A stretch of 64,000 nt of DNA, taken from Alkalicoccobacillus murimartini (GTDB lineage: Bacteria > Bacillota > Bacilli > Bacillales > Bacillaceae_D). The notes under the pieces are model-generated. The model was not told the origin of the DNA and ran no database searches. It was given only the letters and a program-made list of their open reading frames with translations. The translations under genes and the position numbers were made by a program. The number at the start of each line of letters is the position of its first letter. Position 1 is the first letter of the stretch. The stretch covers positions 372,001 to 436,000 of the forward strand of contig NZ_JAUSUA010000001.1 in NCBI RefSeq assembly GCF_030813245.1, given 5' to 3'. Below, in pieces: positions 32,531 to 42,216 of the stretch.

Positions 32531-33901
32531 ATGAAGGTTGCAAAATTTGGGGGATCGTCTGTAGCTAGTGCGGAGCAAATCCGTAAAGTTGCAGCAATCA
32601 TAGCAGAAGATAGCGAAAGAAAAATTGTAGTTGTTTCAGCTCCAGGTAAGCGTGATAAAGATGATTCTAAGGTTACTGATTTATTAATCGAACTAGGTGA
32701 ATTAAGTCTTGCATCAGGTGAGGCAGAGGCTGAATTACAAACAGTACTAGAGCGATATACGTTAATAGCTGAAGACTTAAATGTAAATCAAGAAATTATA
32801 AGTGTGATTGAAGCTGACTTGAGAGAGCGCCTTGCCACGAATCGCGATAAACCAGGTGTTTTCATGGATGCGATCAAAGCAAGTGGAGAAGATAACAACG
32901 CCAAGCTCATTGCAACTTTTTTGAAAAGTGAGGGCATGAATGCTACGTATCTAAATCCTAAAGACGCAGGGTTGCTCGTTAGTGATGAGCCAGGGAATGC
33001 ACAGGTTCTTCCTGAGGCTTATGACAATCTTATTAAACTGAGAGAACGAGAAGAGATTATTGTTTTCCCTGGATTTTTCGGATACTCAAATGAGGGAACT
33101 CTTGTAACATTTCCACGCGGTGGTTCAGATATTACAGGGGCTATCCTTGCTGCGGGAACTAAAGCAGAGCTTTATGAAAACTTTACGGATGTGGACTCGG
33201 TTTATGCGGCGAACCCGAATGTCGTTGAGAACCCGGTTGAGATTAAACGAATGACATACCGTGAAATGAGAGAGCTATCCTATGCCGGATTCTCTGTTTT
33301 CCATGATGAAGCTTTAATTCCTGCGTTCCGTAATGGAATTCCGGTGTGTGTGAAAAATACAAATAATCCATCTTCATCAGGTACAATGATTATCGCGGAA
33401 CGTGAATATTTCTTCAATCCAGTCATCGGTATTGCCGCTGATGATGGTTTCTCAACCATTTATGTTCGTAAATACTTAATGAACCGTGAAGTAGGGTTTG
33501 GACGTCGTTTGCTACAAATTCTTGAAGACGAAGGACTGTCCTATGAACATATTCCATCGGGTATTGATGACACGTCTGTTATCTTGCGCGAACATCAACT
33601 AACAGATGAGATGCAAGATCGAATTATAGAGCGAATCAAAACAGAGCTCCATGCAGATGATGTGTATATCGAAAAAGATTTTTCTATGGTGATGATTGTA
33701 GGGGAAGGTATGCATAATACAGTTGGTGTTTCAGCTCGTGCTACTGCCGCTTTGGCAAGAGCACATGTGAATATTGAAATGATTAACCAAGGATCATCAG
33801 AAGTGAGTCTTGTTATGGGTGTGCAACATGAAGATGCAGATCGAGCTGTACAAGCTTTATATGAAGAATTTTTTGGTGCGTCAGATGGTACGATTCAATA
33901 A
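32531..33901 (+). CDS. Aspartate kinase (YclM/ThrD-type)
   Basis: A 456-residue aspartokinase, the first step to lysine, methionine and threonine. KVAKFGGSSVASAEQI opens the kinase domain; PGFFGYSNEGTLVTFPRGGS and the YAANPNVV region shape the site. Two C-terminal ACT domains (VGFGRRLLQILEDEGLSYEH and MVIVGEGM-like) carry feedback control. Length matches B. subtilis YclM. Longer in-frame starts exist, but GGAGAGG five bases before the ATG at 32531 fixes this one. No riboswitch is recognised in its leader, only a hairpin around AAAGGGA/TTCCCTTT. Confidence 0.9.
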   Translation: MKVAKFGGSSVASAEQIRKVAAIIAEDSERKIVVVSAPGKRDKDDSKVTDLLIELGELSLASGEAEAELQTVLERYTLIAEDLNVNQEIISVIEADLRERLATNRDKPGVFMDAIKASGEDNNAKLIATFLKSEGMNATYLNPKDAGLLVSDEPGNAQVLPEAYDNLIKLREREEIIVFPGFFGYSNEGTLVTFPRGGSDITGAILAAGTKAELYENFTDVDSVYAANPNVVENPVEIKRMTYREMRELSYAGFSVFHDEALIPAFRNGIPVCVKNTNNPSSSGTMIIAEREYFFNPVIGIAADDGFSTIYVRKYLMNREVGFGRRLLQILEDEGLSYEHIPSGIDDTSVILREHQLTDEMQDRIIERIKTELHADDVYIEKDFSMVMIVGEGMHNTVGVSARATAALARAHVNIEMINQGSSEVSLVMGVQHEDADRAVQALYEEFFGASDGTIQ

Positions 33902-33910
33902 AAGATCACT

Positions 33911-33952
33911 AAAAAAGATCCAATCAGTTCTGAACTGATTGGATCTTTTTTG
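33911..33952. terminator. Bidirectional terminator between aspartokinase and channel genes
   Basis: AAAAAAGATCCAATCAGTT and AACTGATTGGATCTTTTTT form a near-perfect palindrome. Confidence 0.92.
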
Positions 33953-33967
33953 TGTACCAGTTTTGGT

Positions 33968-34771
33968 TTATTTACTTTTGAGAAGTTCTTTAATCTCTTT
34001 TAATTCTACCCGCATTTCATCAATCGTTTGCTCCAAATCTTTTTCTTTTTGATTTGAGTCTTGATCAGCTTCATTTGCTTTCTCGACATTATTAACAATG
34101 ACCCCGATAAAAAGGTTGAAGATGACAAATGTACCGATTAAAACAAATGAAATGAAGTAGATCCAAGCCCACCAAAATTCATCTAGAATCGGACGCATAA
34201 TACCACTTGACCAAGAATCGAGAGTAACGATTTGGAATAAGGTCATAAGTGAAAGGTGTAGACTGCCGAAGAATTCAGGAGCAACTCCAGAAAAGAGCAT
34301 CGTCCCTATAACGGCGAATATGTAAAAGAAAATCGACATAAGGATAAAGATGTTCCCCATGGATGGTATGGTAAGTAAAAGTGCGTCTACAAGCCTGCGT
34401 AATGAGGGAATGACAGAGATTGCACGTAATACCCGGAGGACTCTCAATACACGTAATACTGTGACAAAATGTCCACCAACAAAAATATGACCAGCACCTA
34501 CTATAAGTAAGTCAAACCAATTCCAACCTCTCGTGAAGAACTGTTTAGGTTTAACTGCTAGAAAACGCATCACCAGTTCAATAGTGAAGATATAGAGAAG
34601 GACCCGATCCACAATCATAAAGTACTGTTTATAATCTGAATAGATCGATGGGAATGTCTCTAAACCAACAATAATCGCATTGATTAAAATTAAGGTGATT
34701 ATTATTCCTGTAAACCAAGATCCTTCTACGATTAAATTTAGACGTTTTCTTACTTTGTAAAATTCACTCAT
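33968..34771 (-). CDS. NaChBac-family voltage-gated ion channel
   Basis: A 267-residue six-helix channel subunit that would assemble as a tetramer. S4 carries four arginines at every third position (R107, R110, R113, R116 in VTVLRVLRVLRVLRAISV). The pore helix and filter are TLDSWSS at residues 183-189. S6 is FVLIGTFVIFNLFIGVIVNN, followed by an acidic linker and a C-terminal coiled coil (residues 238-267). NaChBac has TLESWAS, so the filter glutamate is aspartate here. In alkaliphiles these channels help Na+ homeostasis, motility and chemotaxis. Confidence 0.92.
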   Translation of the reverse strand: MSEFYKVRKRLNLIVEGSWFTGIIITLILINAIIVGLETFPSIYSDYKQYFMIVDRVLLYIFTIELVMRFLAVKPKQFFTRGWNWFDLLIVGAGHIFVGGHFVTVLRVLRVLRVLRAISVIPSLRRLVDALLLTIPSMGNIFILMSIFFYIFAVIGTMLFSGVAPEFFGSLHLSLMTLFQIVTLDSWSSGIMRPILDEFWWAWIYFISFVLIGTFVIFNLFIGVIVNNVEKANEADQDSNQKEKDLEQTIDEMRVELKEIKELLKSK

Positions 34772-34862
34772 CTTAAGAAAAAGACTCCTTTACTTGCAAT
34801 ATGATAGTGTATCCCCTTACTTAGTTTACTAGACTATCCATGAAAAGAACAATTATCAATTC

Positions 34863-34900
34863 AAAAAACAGCCTCTCAATCGAATTGAAAAGGCTGTTTT
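34863..34900 (-). terminator. Terminator of the proline operon
   Basis: AAAACAGCCT and AGGCTGTTTT arms with an AATTGAGA/TCGATTGA inner part lie just beyond proC. Confidence 0.85.
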
Positions 34901-34911
34901 ATGTGAGGATG

Positions 34912-35742
34912 TTAATTTTTAGATAGGACCTGCCCGAGCTCTTTTGAGCGATGTACGGCTTTTCCTACTGCACTTTGAACAGTCTGTTGAAAGCTGTGGT
35001 CACGAAGCGTATGAATGCCGGCTTCCGTTGTGCCACCAGGACTCATGACCTCTTGATACAATTCACTTGGTGACTTTTTTGTGTTTTGTAGACGTTTGCC
35101 TACACCCACAACTGTTTGAGTAACCAACTCATGCGCCTGCTCCTCAGATAATCCTGCTTCACATGCGGCTTTTTCCATGGCCTCAATCATATAATAAAAG
35201 TAAGCGGGTCCGCTTCCTGCAACGCCTGTAACAGCGTCCATCTGCTCTTCTTTTACTAATGAAACAGAACCAATCGCGCGAAATAAGGTTTCAACTGTTG
35301 CGAGGTGAGCATCTGTTGCATATGCACCACGACAGATAGCAGAGGCTGATTCGCCAACCTTAGCTGATGTATTCGGCATCGTTCGAATAACAGGAATTGG
35401 GGCACCAAGCTCTTCCTCAATTAAGGAAGTCGGGATGCCTGCGATCACTGAAACAACTAGTTGATCATTGGTGAGAACAGGTTTAATATGAGCAATCGCA
35501 TCGTGAAGATTTTTAGGTTTCATGGCAAGAATAATGATATCCGCTTCTTTTACAGCTTCTAATCGATCTGATTGTACGTTAACCTTATAGGTTTCTTCTA
35601 TATATTCTAATCGCAATTGATCCTGAAGATTAGCGGCTGTAATGGAATGTGGAGAGACAATATTACGTGAGATTAAGCCACCAATAATTGCCTCGGCCAT
35701 TGAACCGGCTCCTAGAAAAGTGATTTGTTTATTGATTTGCAT
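34912..35742 (-). CDS. proC: Pyrroline-5-carboxylate reductase
   Basis: A 276-residue enzyme for the last step of proline synthesis. The Rossmann start is FLGAGSMAEAIIGGLI, and the C-terminal signature VMSPGGTTEAGIHTL is intact; GSGPAYFYYMIEAM is also present. AAGGA precedes the ATG. It follows proA by 13 bases, so it belongs to the T-box operon. B. subtilis keeps its proline reductase genes apart, so the three-gene order differs. Confidence 0.93.
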   Translation of the reverse strand: MQINKQITFLGAGSMAEAIIGGLISRNIVSPHSITAANLQDQLRLEYIEETYKVNVQSDRLEAVKEADIIILAMKPKNLHDAIAHIKPVLTNDQLVVSVIAGIPTSLIEEELGAPIPVIRTMPNTSAKVGESASAICRGAYATDAHLATVETLFRAIGSVSLVKEEQMDAVTGVAGSGPAYFYYMIEAMEKAACEAGLSEEQAHELVTQTVVGVGKRLQNTKKSPSELYQEVMSPGGTTEAGIHTLRDHSFQQTVQSAVGKAVHRSKELGQVLSKN

Positions 35743-35755
35743 TGAACTTCATTCC

Positions 35756-37003
35756 TTATGATTTAATTTGACCTTCACCAAAGATCATATATTTTGTAGA
35801 GGTTAGCGCTTCAAGACCCATTGGCCCACGGGCATGAAGCTTTTGTGTACTAATACCGATCTCTGCTCCGAACCCAAATTCAAACCCATCAGTGAATCGT
35901 GTAGAGGCATTGTGATAAACGGCTGCTGCATCAATACCATTTAAGAAAGCAGTGACATTCTGAGCAGATTCGCTAATGATCGCTTCCGAATGATGAGTGC
36001 CATATGTTCTAATATGAGCAATCGCTTCTTTGGTAGAATCAACGAGCTTAATAGCAATCTTTAAATCAAGATATTCTTCAGCCCAGTCTTTATGCTTGGC
36101 GACGGTCACATCCGGGTCCCATTTTAAAAGCTCTTCTTCACCAAAAAGGTCAACCTTATGCTTTTTAAGTTGATCTAATAGGGAAGAGAGGTTTTTATTG
36201 GCCCATTTGCGATGAATTAACAACGTCTCAGCTGCATTACATACAGAAGGGCGTTGGGTTTTGGCATTAATCGTAATGGTAGATGCCATATCAAAATTGG
36301 CGGTTTCGTCAATGTAGATATGACAGTTGCCCACACCTGTTTCAAGGACTGGAACTGACGCATTTTCCACGACGGCTTTGATTAACGAAGCACCGCCACG
36401 AGGAATTAAGACATCCAGGTACTCTGTTAATGTAAATAGCTCAGTAGCAGATTCACGACTTGTATCCTCAATTAATTGGATGGCTTCTTTTATAAATCCA
36501 ATTCCTTCTAAAGCTTGTTGTAAGCTATGAACGATGACTTGATTTGAATGAATAGCTGAACTACTTCCTCGCAATAGCACTGCATTTCCTGCTTTTAAGC
36601 AAAGTCCTGCTGCATCTACGGTTACATTCGGGCGCGCTTCATAAATAATGCCGATAACGCCTAAAGGCACTCGTTTTTGTTCTATTTTTAAGCCGTTTGG
36701 CCGTTGAATCTCTTGTAAGACTTCGCCAATGGGGTCGGTGAGAGTGGCAACTTGGCGTAAGCCATCAGCCATATCAGCAATGCGTTCACGAGTGAGAGTG
36801 AGTCGATCAAGGAGCGTGTCGGAAAACCCTTGCTCTTTACCGTTTGTAATATCCTTTGCATTTGCATTCAAAATCAAGTCTGTATCCTGTTCGAGCTGCT
36901 TAGCCATTGTTACCAATGCTCTATCTTTTTCCTCGGTGGATATAGTAGCTAGATCATAGGTGATCTCTTTTGCTCGTTTGGCTTTTTGCTTAATTTCACT
37001 CAT
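35756..37003 (-). CDS. proA: Gamma-glutamyl phosphate reductase
   Basis: A 415-residue aldehyde-dehydrogenase-fold enzyme that reduces glutamyl phosphate to glutamate semialdehyde. [18 protein letters not shown] carries the catalytic cysteine and [14 protein letters not shown] is a family block; [19 protein letters not shown] lies near the end. The start overlaps proB by eight bases. Confidence 0.95.
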   Translation of the reverse strand: MSEIKQKAKRAKEITYDLATISTEEKDRALVTMAKQLEQDTDLILNANAKDITNGKEQGFSDTLLDRLTLTRERIADMADGLRQVATLTDPIGEVLQEIQRPNGLKIEQKRVPLGVIGIIYEARPNVTVDAAGLCLKAGNAVLLRGSSSAIHSNQVIVHSLQQALEGIGFIKEAIQLIEDTSRESATELFTLTEYLDVLIPRGGASLIKAVVENASVPVLETGVGNCHIYIDETANFDMASTITINAKTQRPSVCNAAETLLIHRKWANKNLSSLLDQLKKHKVDLFGEEELLKWDPDVTVAKHKDWAEEYLDLKIAIKLVDSTKEAIAHIRTYGTHHSEAIISESAQNVTAFLNGIDAAAVYHNASTRFTDGFEFGFGAEIGISTQKLHARGPMGLEALTSTKYMIFGEGQIKS

Positions 37004-38126
37004 GGTTTGTTGGCTCCTCTCTTATAGCTACCCATTGGTCGCGATGAATAATCTCTTTTCGTTGCTGATTTGTTAACGTACGTGCTTTTTGACTATCTAA
37101 CCCTTTGACTAACTGAATTTGGTCAGAACCTAAGTTTGTTCGGCCTCTGCCAAGAAGCACTCCTTCTTTGTTACGGACGTGTATGACTTCTTGTGCTGAA
37201 AATGTACCTTCAACAGACACGATTCCAGCAGGTAGTAGACTTTTCCCTTTTTGAAGCAAGGCATCCTCTGCGCCTTCATCAATGATGATCGAACCAGAAA
37301 CAGGCGAGTGTAAGGAGATCCATTGCTTCGATGCTGGCATAACTGGTTTATGTGAGAACGAACCTAAGTAGGTACCGTCTCCATCTCCAAGTAAAATCGT
37401 GAGCAATGTATCATGTCCGGACCCTTTTCCAATAAACGTATTCACGCCAAAGGAAAGAGCTGTTTGAGCCGCACTGATCTTTGATTTCATTCCACCTGTT
37501 CCAACAGTTGATCCGGACTCCCCAGAAAGCTCAAGTAATTCCTGTGTGATCTGTGGAAGATGAGTATACCTTGTAGCCGTAGGGTCTTTTACCGGATTCG
37601 CGGAATAGATTCCATTTACGTCTGTGAGAATGATCAGCATATCTGCGTGAACAAATCCAGAAACGAGCGCTGAGAGCATATCATTATCGCCAAATGTAAG
37701 TTCATCAACACTTGTTGAATCATTCTCATTAATGATCGGGATACATCCTCGTTTTAAAAGCTCTGTAATAGCTCGGCTGGCATTAGTGAACCGTTTATGA
37801 TCAGCAAAATCATCTCTAGTTAGCAGTAGTTGAGCAGGTGTAATTTGAAAAGGAGCAAATTGCTCTGTATATCCTTGCATTAACAGACCTTGACCTACAG
37901 CAGCGGCTGCTTGCTTGCCTGCTAATGTAACAGGTCTATGCGGGTAACCCAGTCCGGAGAATCCAGCTGCTACTGCACCAGATGAAATTAAAATGACCTC
38001 ATGGCCTTGTTTGTGTAGATGTGCAAGAGCTTCAACATGTTGACTTAATTTCTCAACACTTAATGAGCCATTTGTTTGGGTTAGTGAACTGCTACCTATT
38101 TTGACGACGAACCGCTTGCGACCCAT
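36996..38126 (-). CDS. proB: Glutamate 5-kinase
   Basis: A 376-residue kinase for the first step of proline synthesis. The N-terminal amino-acid-kinase domain begins [15 protein letters not shown] and includes [14 protein letters not shown]; a C-terminal PUA domain starts near residue 275. The frame runs further upstream into the T-box, but GAGGG just before the ATG at 38126 gives the normal enzyme length. It is the first gene of the proBAC unit. Confidence 0.94.
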   Translation of the reverse strand: MGRKRFVVKIGSSSLTQTNGSLSVEKLSQHVEALAHLHKQGHEVILISSGAVAAGFSGLGYPHRPVTLAGKQAAAAVGQGLLMQGYTEQFAPFQITPAQLLLTRDDFADHKRFTNASRAITELLKRGCIPIINENDSTSVDELTFGDNDMLSALVSGFVHADMLIILTDVNGIYSANPVKDPTATRYTHLPQITQELLELSGESGSTVGTGGMKSKISAAQTALSFGVNTFIGKGSGHDTLLTILLGDGDGTYLGSFSHKPVMPASKQWISLHSPVSGSIIIDEGAEDALLQKGKSLLPAGIVSVEGTFSAQEVIHVRNKEGVLLGRGRTNLGSDQIQLVKGLDSQKARTLTNQQRKEIIHRDQWVAIREEPTNHE

Positions 38127-38145
38127 ACTATTCCCTCTTTCTATA

Positions 38146-38360
38146 GAAATAAAAAAACTCCTCCGTCCTAGAAAGGACGGAAGAGAGTTCCGCGGTACCA
38201 CCTTGATTGACATACGATCATGTCCACTTTAGCTCTCGTAACGTGAGAGACACGTCTAGCATTGCTAGAAGCTCAAAGGCAGGTTCTTCTGATTAAAGCG
38301 GTGATGGGTTTTTCAGCCGGTGAACCCACTCTCTGTGCACATTTTCTCAGAGTACTAATC
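38146..38360 (-). ncRNA. Proline-specific T-box leader
   Basis: On the minus strand, AAGGTGGTACCGCGG at 38204-38190 is the T-box sequence that pairs with the tRNA acceptor end. It is followed by a terminator with arms AACTCTCTTCCGTCC and GGACGGAGGAGTT ending in seven T. The stem I region has AGTA near 38354 and GAACCTGCC at 38286-38278, placing CCU (proline) at the specifier. Uncharged tRNA-Pro would therefore turn on proB, proA and proC, as in B. subtilis. Confidence 0.9.
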
Positions 38361-38362
38361 CT

Positions 38363-38391
38363 TATCTACGCGATGTTATATAATGTGTCAA
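38363..38391 (-). promoter_or_regulatory. Promoter of the proline operon
   Basis: On the minus strand, a perfect TTGACA (38391-38386), 17 bases and TAGATA (38368-38363) stand directly before the T-box stem I. Confidence 0.65.
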
Positions 38392-38401
38392 GTATAAGGG
38401 G

Positions 38402-38648
38402 ATAAAAATGAGAAGTCAAGAGGCAGGAGCACTTGTTTTTTGTTTAATCAGATTATTCAGACTAATGGAATGATAACTCTTCGAATAAATAGGCATGTAT
38501 GTATTCTCTTATGTTTGAGGCGTTTCAACACATCATTGATAAATTCAAAGGCACTCTTGCCAAAGACAGTGAATAGCATAGGTTATGTACAAATGATGTT
38601 CGGAAGAGCGAGTTCATTTACAAAGAACCCAAAAGGGGCTGATTATGG
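38402..38648. other. Leader region of the asparagine synthetase gene
   Basis: About 250 bases without a credible gene or T-box motif. AAGGGG near 38632 is the ribosome binding site for the gene at 38649. I see no strong promoter or hairpin. Confidence 0.4.
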
Positions 38649-40499
38649 ATGTGCGGCATTACAGGGTGGATAGATTGGCGAAGTGATATGCGGGCGGAGT
38701 CGGCTGCAATTCATAAAATGGCTACAACATTAAATCGGAGAGGACCAGATGATCTTCGAATTTGGACTTCACCACATGCTGGATTTGGTCACGCGCGCTT
38801 AGTGGTTGTAGACCCAGCTGGTGGCATTCAGCCAATGACTAGAACTGTAAAAGAAAAGGACTATACACTAGTATATAACGGTGAACTCTATAACACAGAG
38901 GATATTCGAAAAGAATTACTAAAGCAAGGTCATACGTTCTCTGGACATTCTGATACAGAAGTACTTCTCAAATCATATATTGAGTGGGGAAGTGGATGCC
39001 TAGAGAAATTTAATGGCATCTTTGCCTTTGCTATTTGGAATGAACAAGATCAAAGTTTATTTATGGCAAGAGACCGATTAGGGGTCAAGCCACTTTTTTA
39101 TGCTGTTTTACATGGAGCACTCATTTTTGGCTCTGAATTAAAGGCTTTGCTTGCAAATCCAAAACTGGATGCTGTTGTGGACCGTGAAGGGTTAGCAGAT
39201 GTCATGGGATTAGCACCATCAAGGACACCTGGCCAAGGCATATACAAAAATATATCTGAACTACGCCCGGGTCATATGCTCAGTTATGATCGTAATGGAG
39301 CAAAAGTTAGCCGCTATTGGTCATTAAAAAGCAAAGAACACACTCAAGGTGCTGACGAAACGGCAGAACATATCCGCGAGCTTCTCTTTGATACGGTTAA
39401 CAGACAATTATTCGCAGACGTACCTGTGGGTATGTTTCTTTCCGGTGGGTTAGATTCAAGTGTGCTAACGGCTTTAGCTGCCGATATTTATAAAAAGCAA
39501 GGCAAGGGACCAATCCGCAGTTACTCCATTGATTATGATGAAAATGATAAGTATTTTAAATCAAGTGCATTCCAACCTAATTCTGATGCACCATGGATTA
39601 AGAAAGTATCAAAGGCATTACAAACCGAACACAGAAATGCTGTTATTTCAATTGATACTCTTGCAGAACAATTAAAAGAAGCAGTAAACGTTCGTGACCT
39701 CCCTGGTATGGCAGATGTCGATTCCTCCTTACTTTGGTTTTGCAAAGAAATCAAACAAGATGTGACGGTTGGATTGTCTGGAGAATGTGCGGACGAAATT
39801 TTCGGTGGATATCCGTGGTTTCATCAACCTGAGATTATGAACATTGATGGTTTTCCATGGATGAGATCAATTGATGAACGTGAAGATTTATTAAATGACT
39901 CTTGGAAAACAAAGCTGAAATTAAAAGAATATGTACACAGTCAATACCGCAAAACAATTAATGAAACCCCTCGTTTTGCTGGAGATTCTAAAGAAGAAGC
40001 AAGACGACGTGAGATCTCATACTTAAATATTATCTGGTTTATGACTAATTTATTAGATCGTAAAGATCGTATGAGCATGGGAGCAAGTCTTGAGGTTCGA
40101 GTGCCTTTCTCTGACCATCGATTAGTCGAATATGTGTGGAATATCCCTTGGGAGATGAAACGCTACGGCGGAAAAGAAAAAGGAATTTTACGAAAAGCAA
40201 TGGAAGGCGTACTTCCAGACGAAGTCCTATATCGCAAAAAAAGTCCATATCCAAAAACGCATCATCCCAAATATACAGAAACCGTGAAACAACTGATGGA
40301 CGGTGTACTCGCCCAAAAAGATGCCCCGCTATTTGAATTTGTGAACAAAGACAAACTCAAAGCAATCAACGAAAGCGGCGGATTCGATACGGGTACGCCT
40401 TACTTCGGGCAATTAATGGCCGGACCTCAACTCCTTGCTCACTTTGTGCAAATGGATTATTGGTTGAAGGAATATAATGTGAAGATTGAAGATTCGTAA
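38649..40499 (+). CDS. asnO: Glutamine-hydrolysing asparagine synthetase (AsnO-like)
   Basis: A 616-residue class II asparagine synthetase. MCGITGWIDW provides the N-terminal cysteine nucleophile for glutaminase, which also fixes the start. LVYNGELYN and the FGHARL strand complete that domain. The synthetase domain has the pyrophosphate loop FLSGGLDSSVLTALA near residue 263 and SGECADEIFGGYPW near 378. Length fits B. subtilis AsnO (YisO), the sporulation-linked isoenzyme, more than AsnB. It is a single gene followed by a terminator. Confidence 0.92.
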   Translation: MCGITGWIDWRSDMRAESAAIHKMATTLNRRGPDDLRIWTSPHAGFGHARLVVVDPAGGIQPMTRTVKEKDYTLVYNGELYNTEDIRKELLKQGHTFSGHSDTEVLLKSYIEWGSGCLEKFNGIFAFAIWNEQDQSLFMARDRLGVKPLFYAVLHGALIFGSELKALLANPKLDAVVDREGLADVMGLAPSRTPGQGIYKNISELRPGHMLSYDRNGAKVSRYWSLKSKEHTQGADETAEHIRELLFDTVNRQLFADVPVGMFLSGGLDSSVLTALAADIYKKQGKGPIRSYSIDYDENDKYFKSSAFQPNSDAPWIKKVSKALQTEHRNAVISIDTLAEQLKEAVNVRDLPGMADVDSSLLWFCKEIKQDVTVGLSGECADEIFGGYPWFHQPEIMNIDGFPWMRSIDEREDLLNDSWKTKLKLKEYVHSQYRKTINETPRFAGDSKEEARRREISYLNIIWFMTNLLDRKDRMSMGASLEVRVPFSDHRLVEYVWNIPWEMKRYGGKEKGILRKAMEGVLPDEVLYRKKSPYPKTHHPKYTETVKQLMDGVLAQKDAPLFEFVNKDKLKAINESGGFDTGTPYFGQLMAGPQLLAHFVQMDYWLKEYNVKIEDS

Positions 40500-40504
40500 G
40501 TAGT

Positions 40505-40540
40505 AGACCTTTCTGGTGAGTGCCGGAAAGGTTTCTTTGA
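40505..40540 (+). terminator. Terminator of asnO
   Basis: AGACCTTTC and GGAAAGGTTT arms around GGTGAGTGCC are followed by TTTCTTTG. Confidence 0.65.
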
Positions 40541-40810
40541 TAGGAAGAGAGACAGCGGTCTTGGTATTCTCTTGTTTTTAGTTTGTTCATGAGTGACTAC
40601 GCAGTGCAGTCTTACTAAGGTAACGTTTGCTGTTGGTGAACGTATTGATTGCCTTGGTAACGAGGGCAAGATCTTGGTATAATCTCAATGCTCTGTATGA
40701 AAAATGATCACTCTTGATATCGCACTCTACCTCTTATTACATCACTGTTCCATCTTGATGTTTCGCAATCCTTCTTAATAAAGGTAGTTGGTACGTTTAT
40801 TTTTGAATGG
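40541..40810. other. Gene-poor spacer
   Basis: No frame here has a ribosome binding site or recognisable product, and I see no clear RNA element. Two short overlapping minus-strand frames are judged to be chance. Confidence 0.4.
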
Positions 40811-41002
40811 CTATTTAGTACTGCTTTTTGTAATAAGAAACCCTAAAATGAAAGAAGTGTGTACGAGCAATAAACTCAGTAGAATAAAAACATACCCAAG
40901 CTCAGTTGAGATGTCTTCTAATAAAAGAGAAAGTAAAAAGAATAAAATGAGGGTAATTAAGGCAATGAGTGTAGTAAGAGCAAGTGGGTGTGGTTTTTTC
41001 AT
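40811..41002 (-). CDS. Small two-helix membrane protein
   Basis: A 63-residue protein with two hydrophobic helices, LALTTLIALITLILFFLLSL and LGYVFILLSLLLVHTSFILG, joined by the acidic loop EDISTE. It starts MKKPHP, a plausible basic N-terminus. AGTAGG lies seven bases before the ATG at 41002. A minus-strand promoter (TTGAAT at 41076-41071, 17 bases, TTTATA at 41053-41048) is well placed. No family is recognised. The overlap of promoter, binding site and membrane pattern makes it likely real. Confidence 0.55.
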   Translation of the reverse strand: MKKPHPLALTTLIALITLILFFLLSLLLEDISTELGYVFILLSLLLVHTSFILGFLITKSSTK

Positions 41003-41080
41003 AAAGATACCTACTTTCTTATAAAGTGATGTTCGCATTTTATTCTCTATAAATAGTAAAAAACCTTGTTATTCAAAAAA

Positions 41081-41122
41081 AAGGAGCGTGGGATCAAAAA
41101 TCTTTTTGATTTTTAGCTCCTT
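41081..41122. terminator. Hairpin between the small membrane gene and the propeller lipoprotein gene
   Basis: AAGGAGC and GCTCCTT enclose ATCAAAAATC/TTTTTGAT. It may be a terminator remnant, as no gene obviously ends into it. Confidence 0.45.
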
Positions 41123-41238
41123 CCAGAGTTGGATGACAATCTAAGGAACACAATGCCTATGTTCACGTGGATTTCACAAATAGATGATATAACGATTTGG
41201 TATACTACAGGTAAAAACAGTAAGAGGGGGTGTATGAG

Positions 41239-42216
41239 ATGAAGCGTATTTGGGTGCTTAGTATGGTGGTAGCTAGTTTTGTTTTTTTAAATGGATGTAA
41301 GGAAGAGGGCATTACTGTGCCTGAGTCTGAGGATCCGATGCTTCTCGTTTCGCATGCGAAGGAAGCCACATTGTCGTTTGTTGACTCCAAAACCGATGAA
41401 GATTTGGGTTCTACAACGATTCCATTTACATTTACAGATATGACGTATATTTCTGATAAGACGATTGTAGGGATGAACCCAAGCGAAGATCGTATTCTTG
41501 AGATAGATTTAGATCAACAGGTAACACGCCCTTTTTTAGAGGTCGGATCTGGTATCACTGGACTTACATATGACTCATACACAGATACATTATTTTTAAA
41601 AGACACGTTTGATCACGCAGTGCGTGTTGTTGATGGAAGCTCTAAAGAAGAAGGTGCCACTATTCAATTAGATTCATCTCCAAGTGAGTTGGAAGTAAAT
41701 AAAGAAGGGCTACTTTTTGTGCTAACATCTGATCGGAATGAAGTGAGTGTTGTTGATATCATGAAAGAGGAAGTCATTCGCACATTTCCTGTAAATGATA
41801 CGCCAGCTGGAATGTATTTTGACGGGGCGTTATTGTGGGTTGGCGGGCATGGGTCTAATGGGCAGCTAAATCAATCCGTTTATGCCTATGATCCACAAAC
41901 AGGAGAAAACGTCATGACTGTAGATGTTGGTCTGATGCCTATCGCAATGATTAGCAGTGAGAATTCGGAGAAGCTATTTGTGCTTTGTCATGGGGATCAT
42001 TCACTATATAAGGTAAATACAGAAACACAAGAGGTTGAGTCAAAAGTAGATGTTGGCCAAAATCCGAATGATCTTCAATTGTCAGAGGACAAATTGTTTG
42101 TAGCGAATTTGGATAGTGATAGTATTTCGATTGTGAGTAAGCTAGATCTAAGTCTGATCAAGACCGTTCCAGTTGCATCAGGACCGTATCTACTGCTTTC
42201 GGAGGTGGAATTATGA
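41239..42216 (+). CDS. YVTN-type beta-propeller lipoprotein
   Basis: A 325-residue lipoprotein. The signal RIWVLSMVVASFVFLNGC ends with the lipobox LNGC. The rest folds as a propeller of YVTN-like blades, seen in repeats such as NRSVVDI-type strands (NEVSVVDIMKEEVIRTFPV, then DSISIVSKLDLSLIKTVPV). Such proteins are extracellular binding or scaffold domains. AGAGGGGG eight bases before the ATG fixes the start. Its stop overlaps the response-regulator start (ATGA), so it is cotranscribed with the two-component system and may give it an extracellular partner. Confidence 0.82.
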   Translation: MKRIWVLSMVVASFVFLNGCKEEGITVPESEDPMLLVSHAKEATLSFVDSKTDEDLGSTTIPFTFTDMTYISDKTIVGMNPSEDRILEIDLDQQVTRPFLEVGSGITGLTYDSYTDTLFLKDTFDHAVRVVDGSSKEEGATIQLDSSPSELEVNKEGLLFVLTSDRNEVSVVDIMKEEVIRTFPVNDTPAGMYFDGALLWVGGHGSNGQLNQSVYAYDPQTGENVMTVDVGLMPIAMISSENSEKLFVLCHGDHSLYKVNTETQEVESKVDVGQNPNDLQLSEDKLFVANLDSDSISIVSKLDLSLIKTVPVASGPYLLLSEVEL

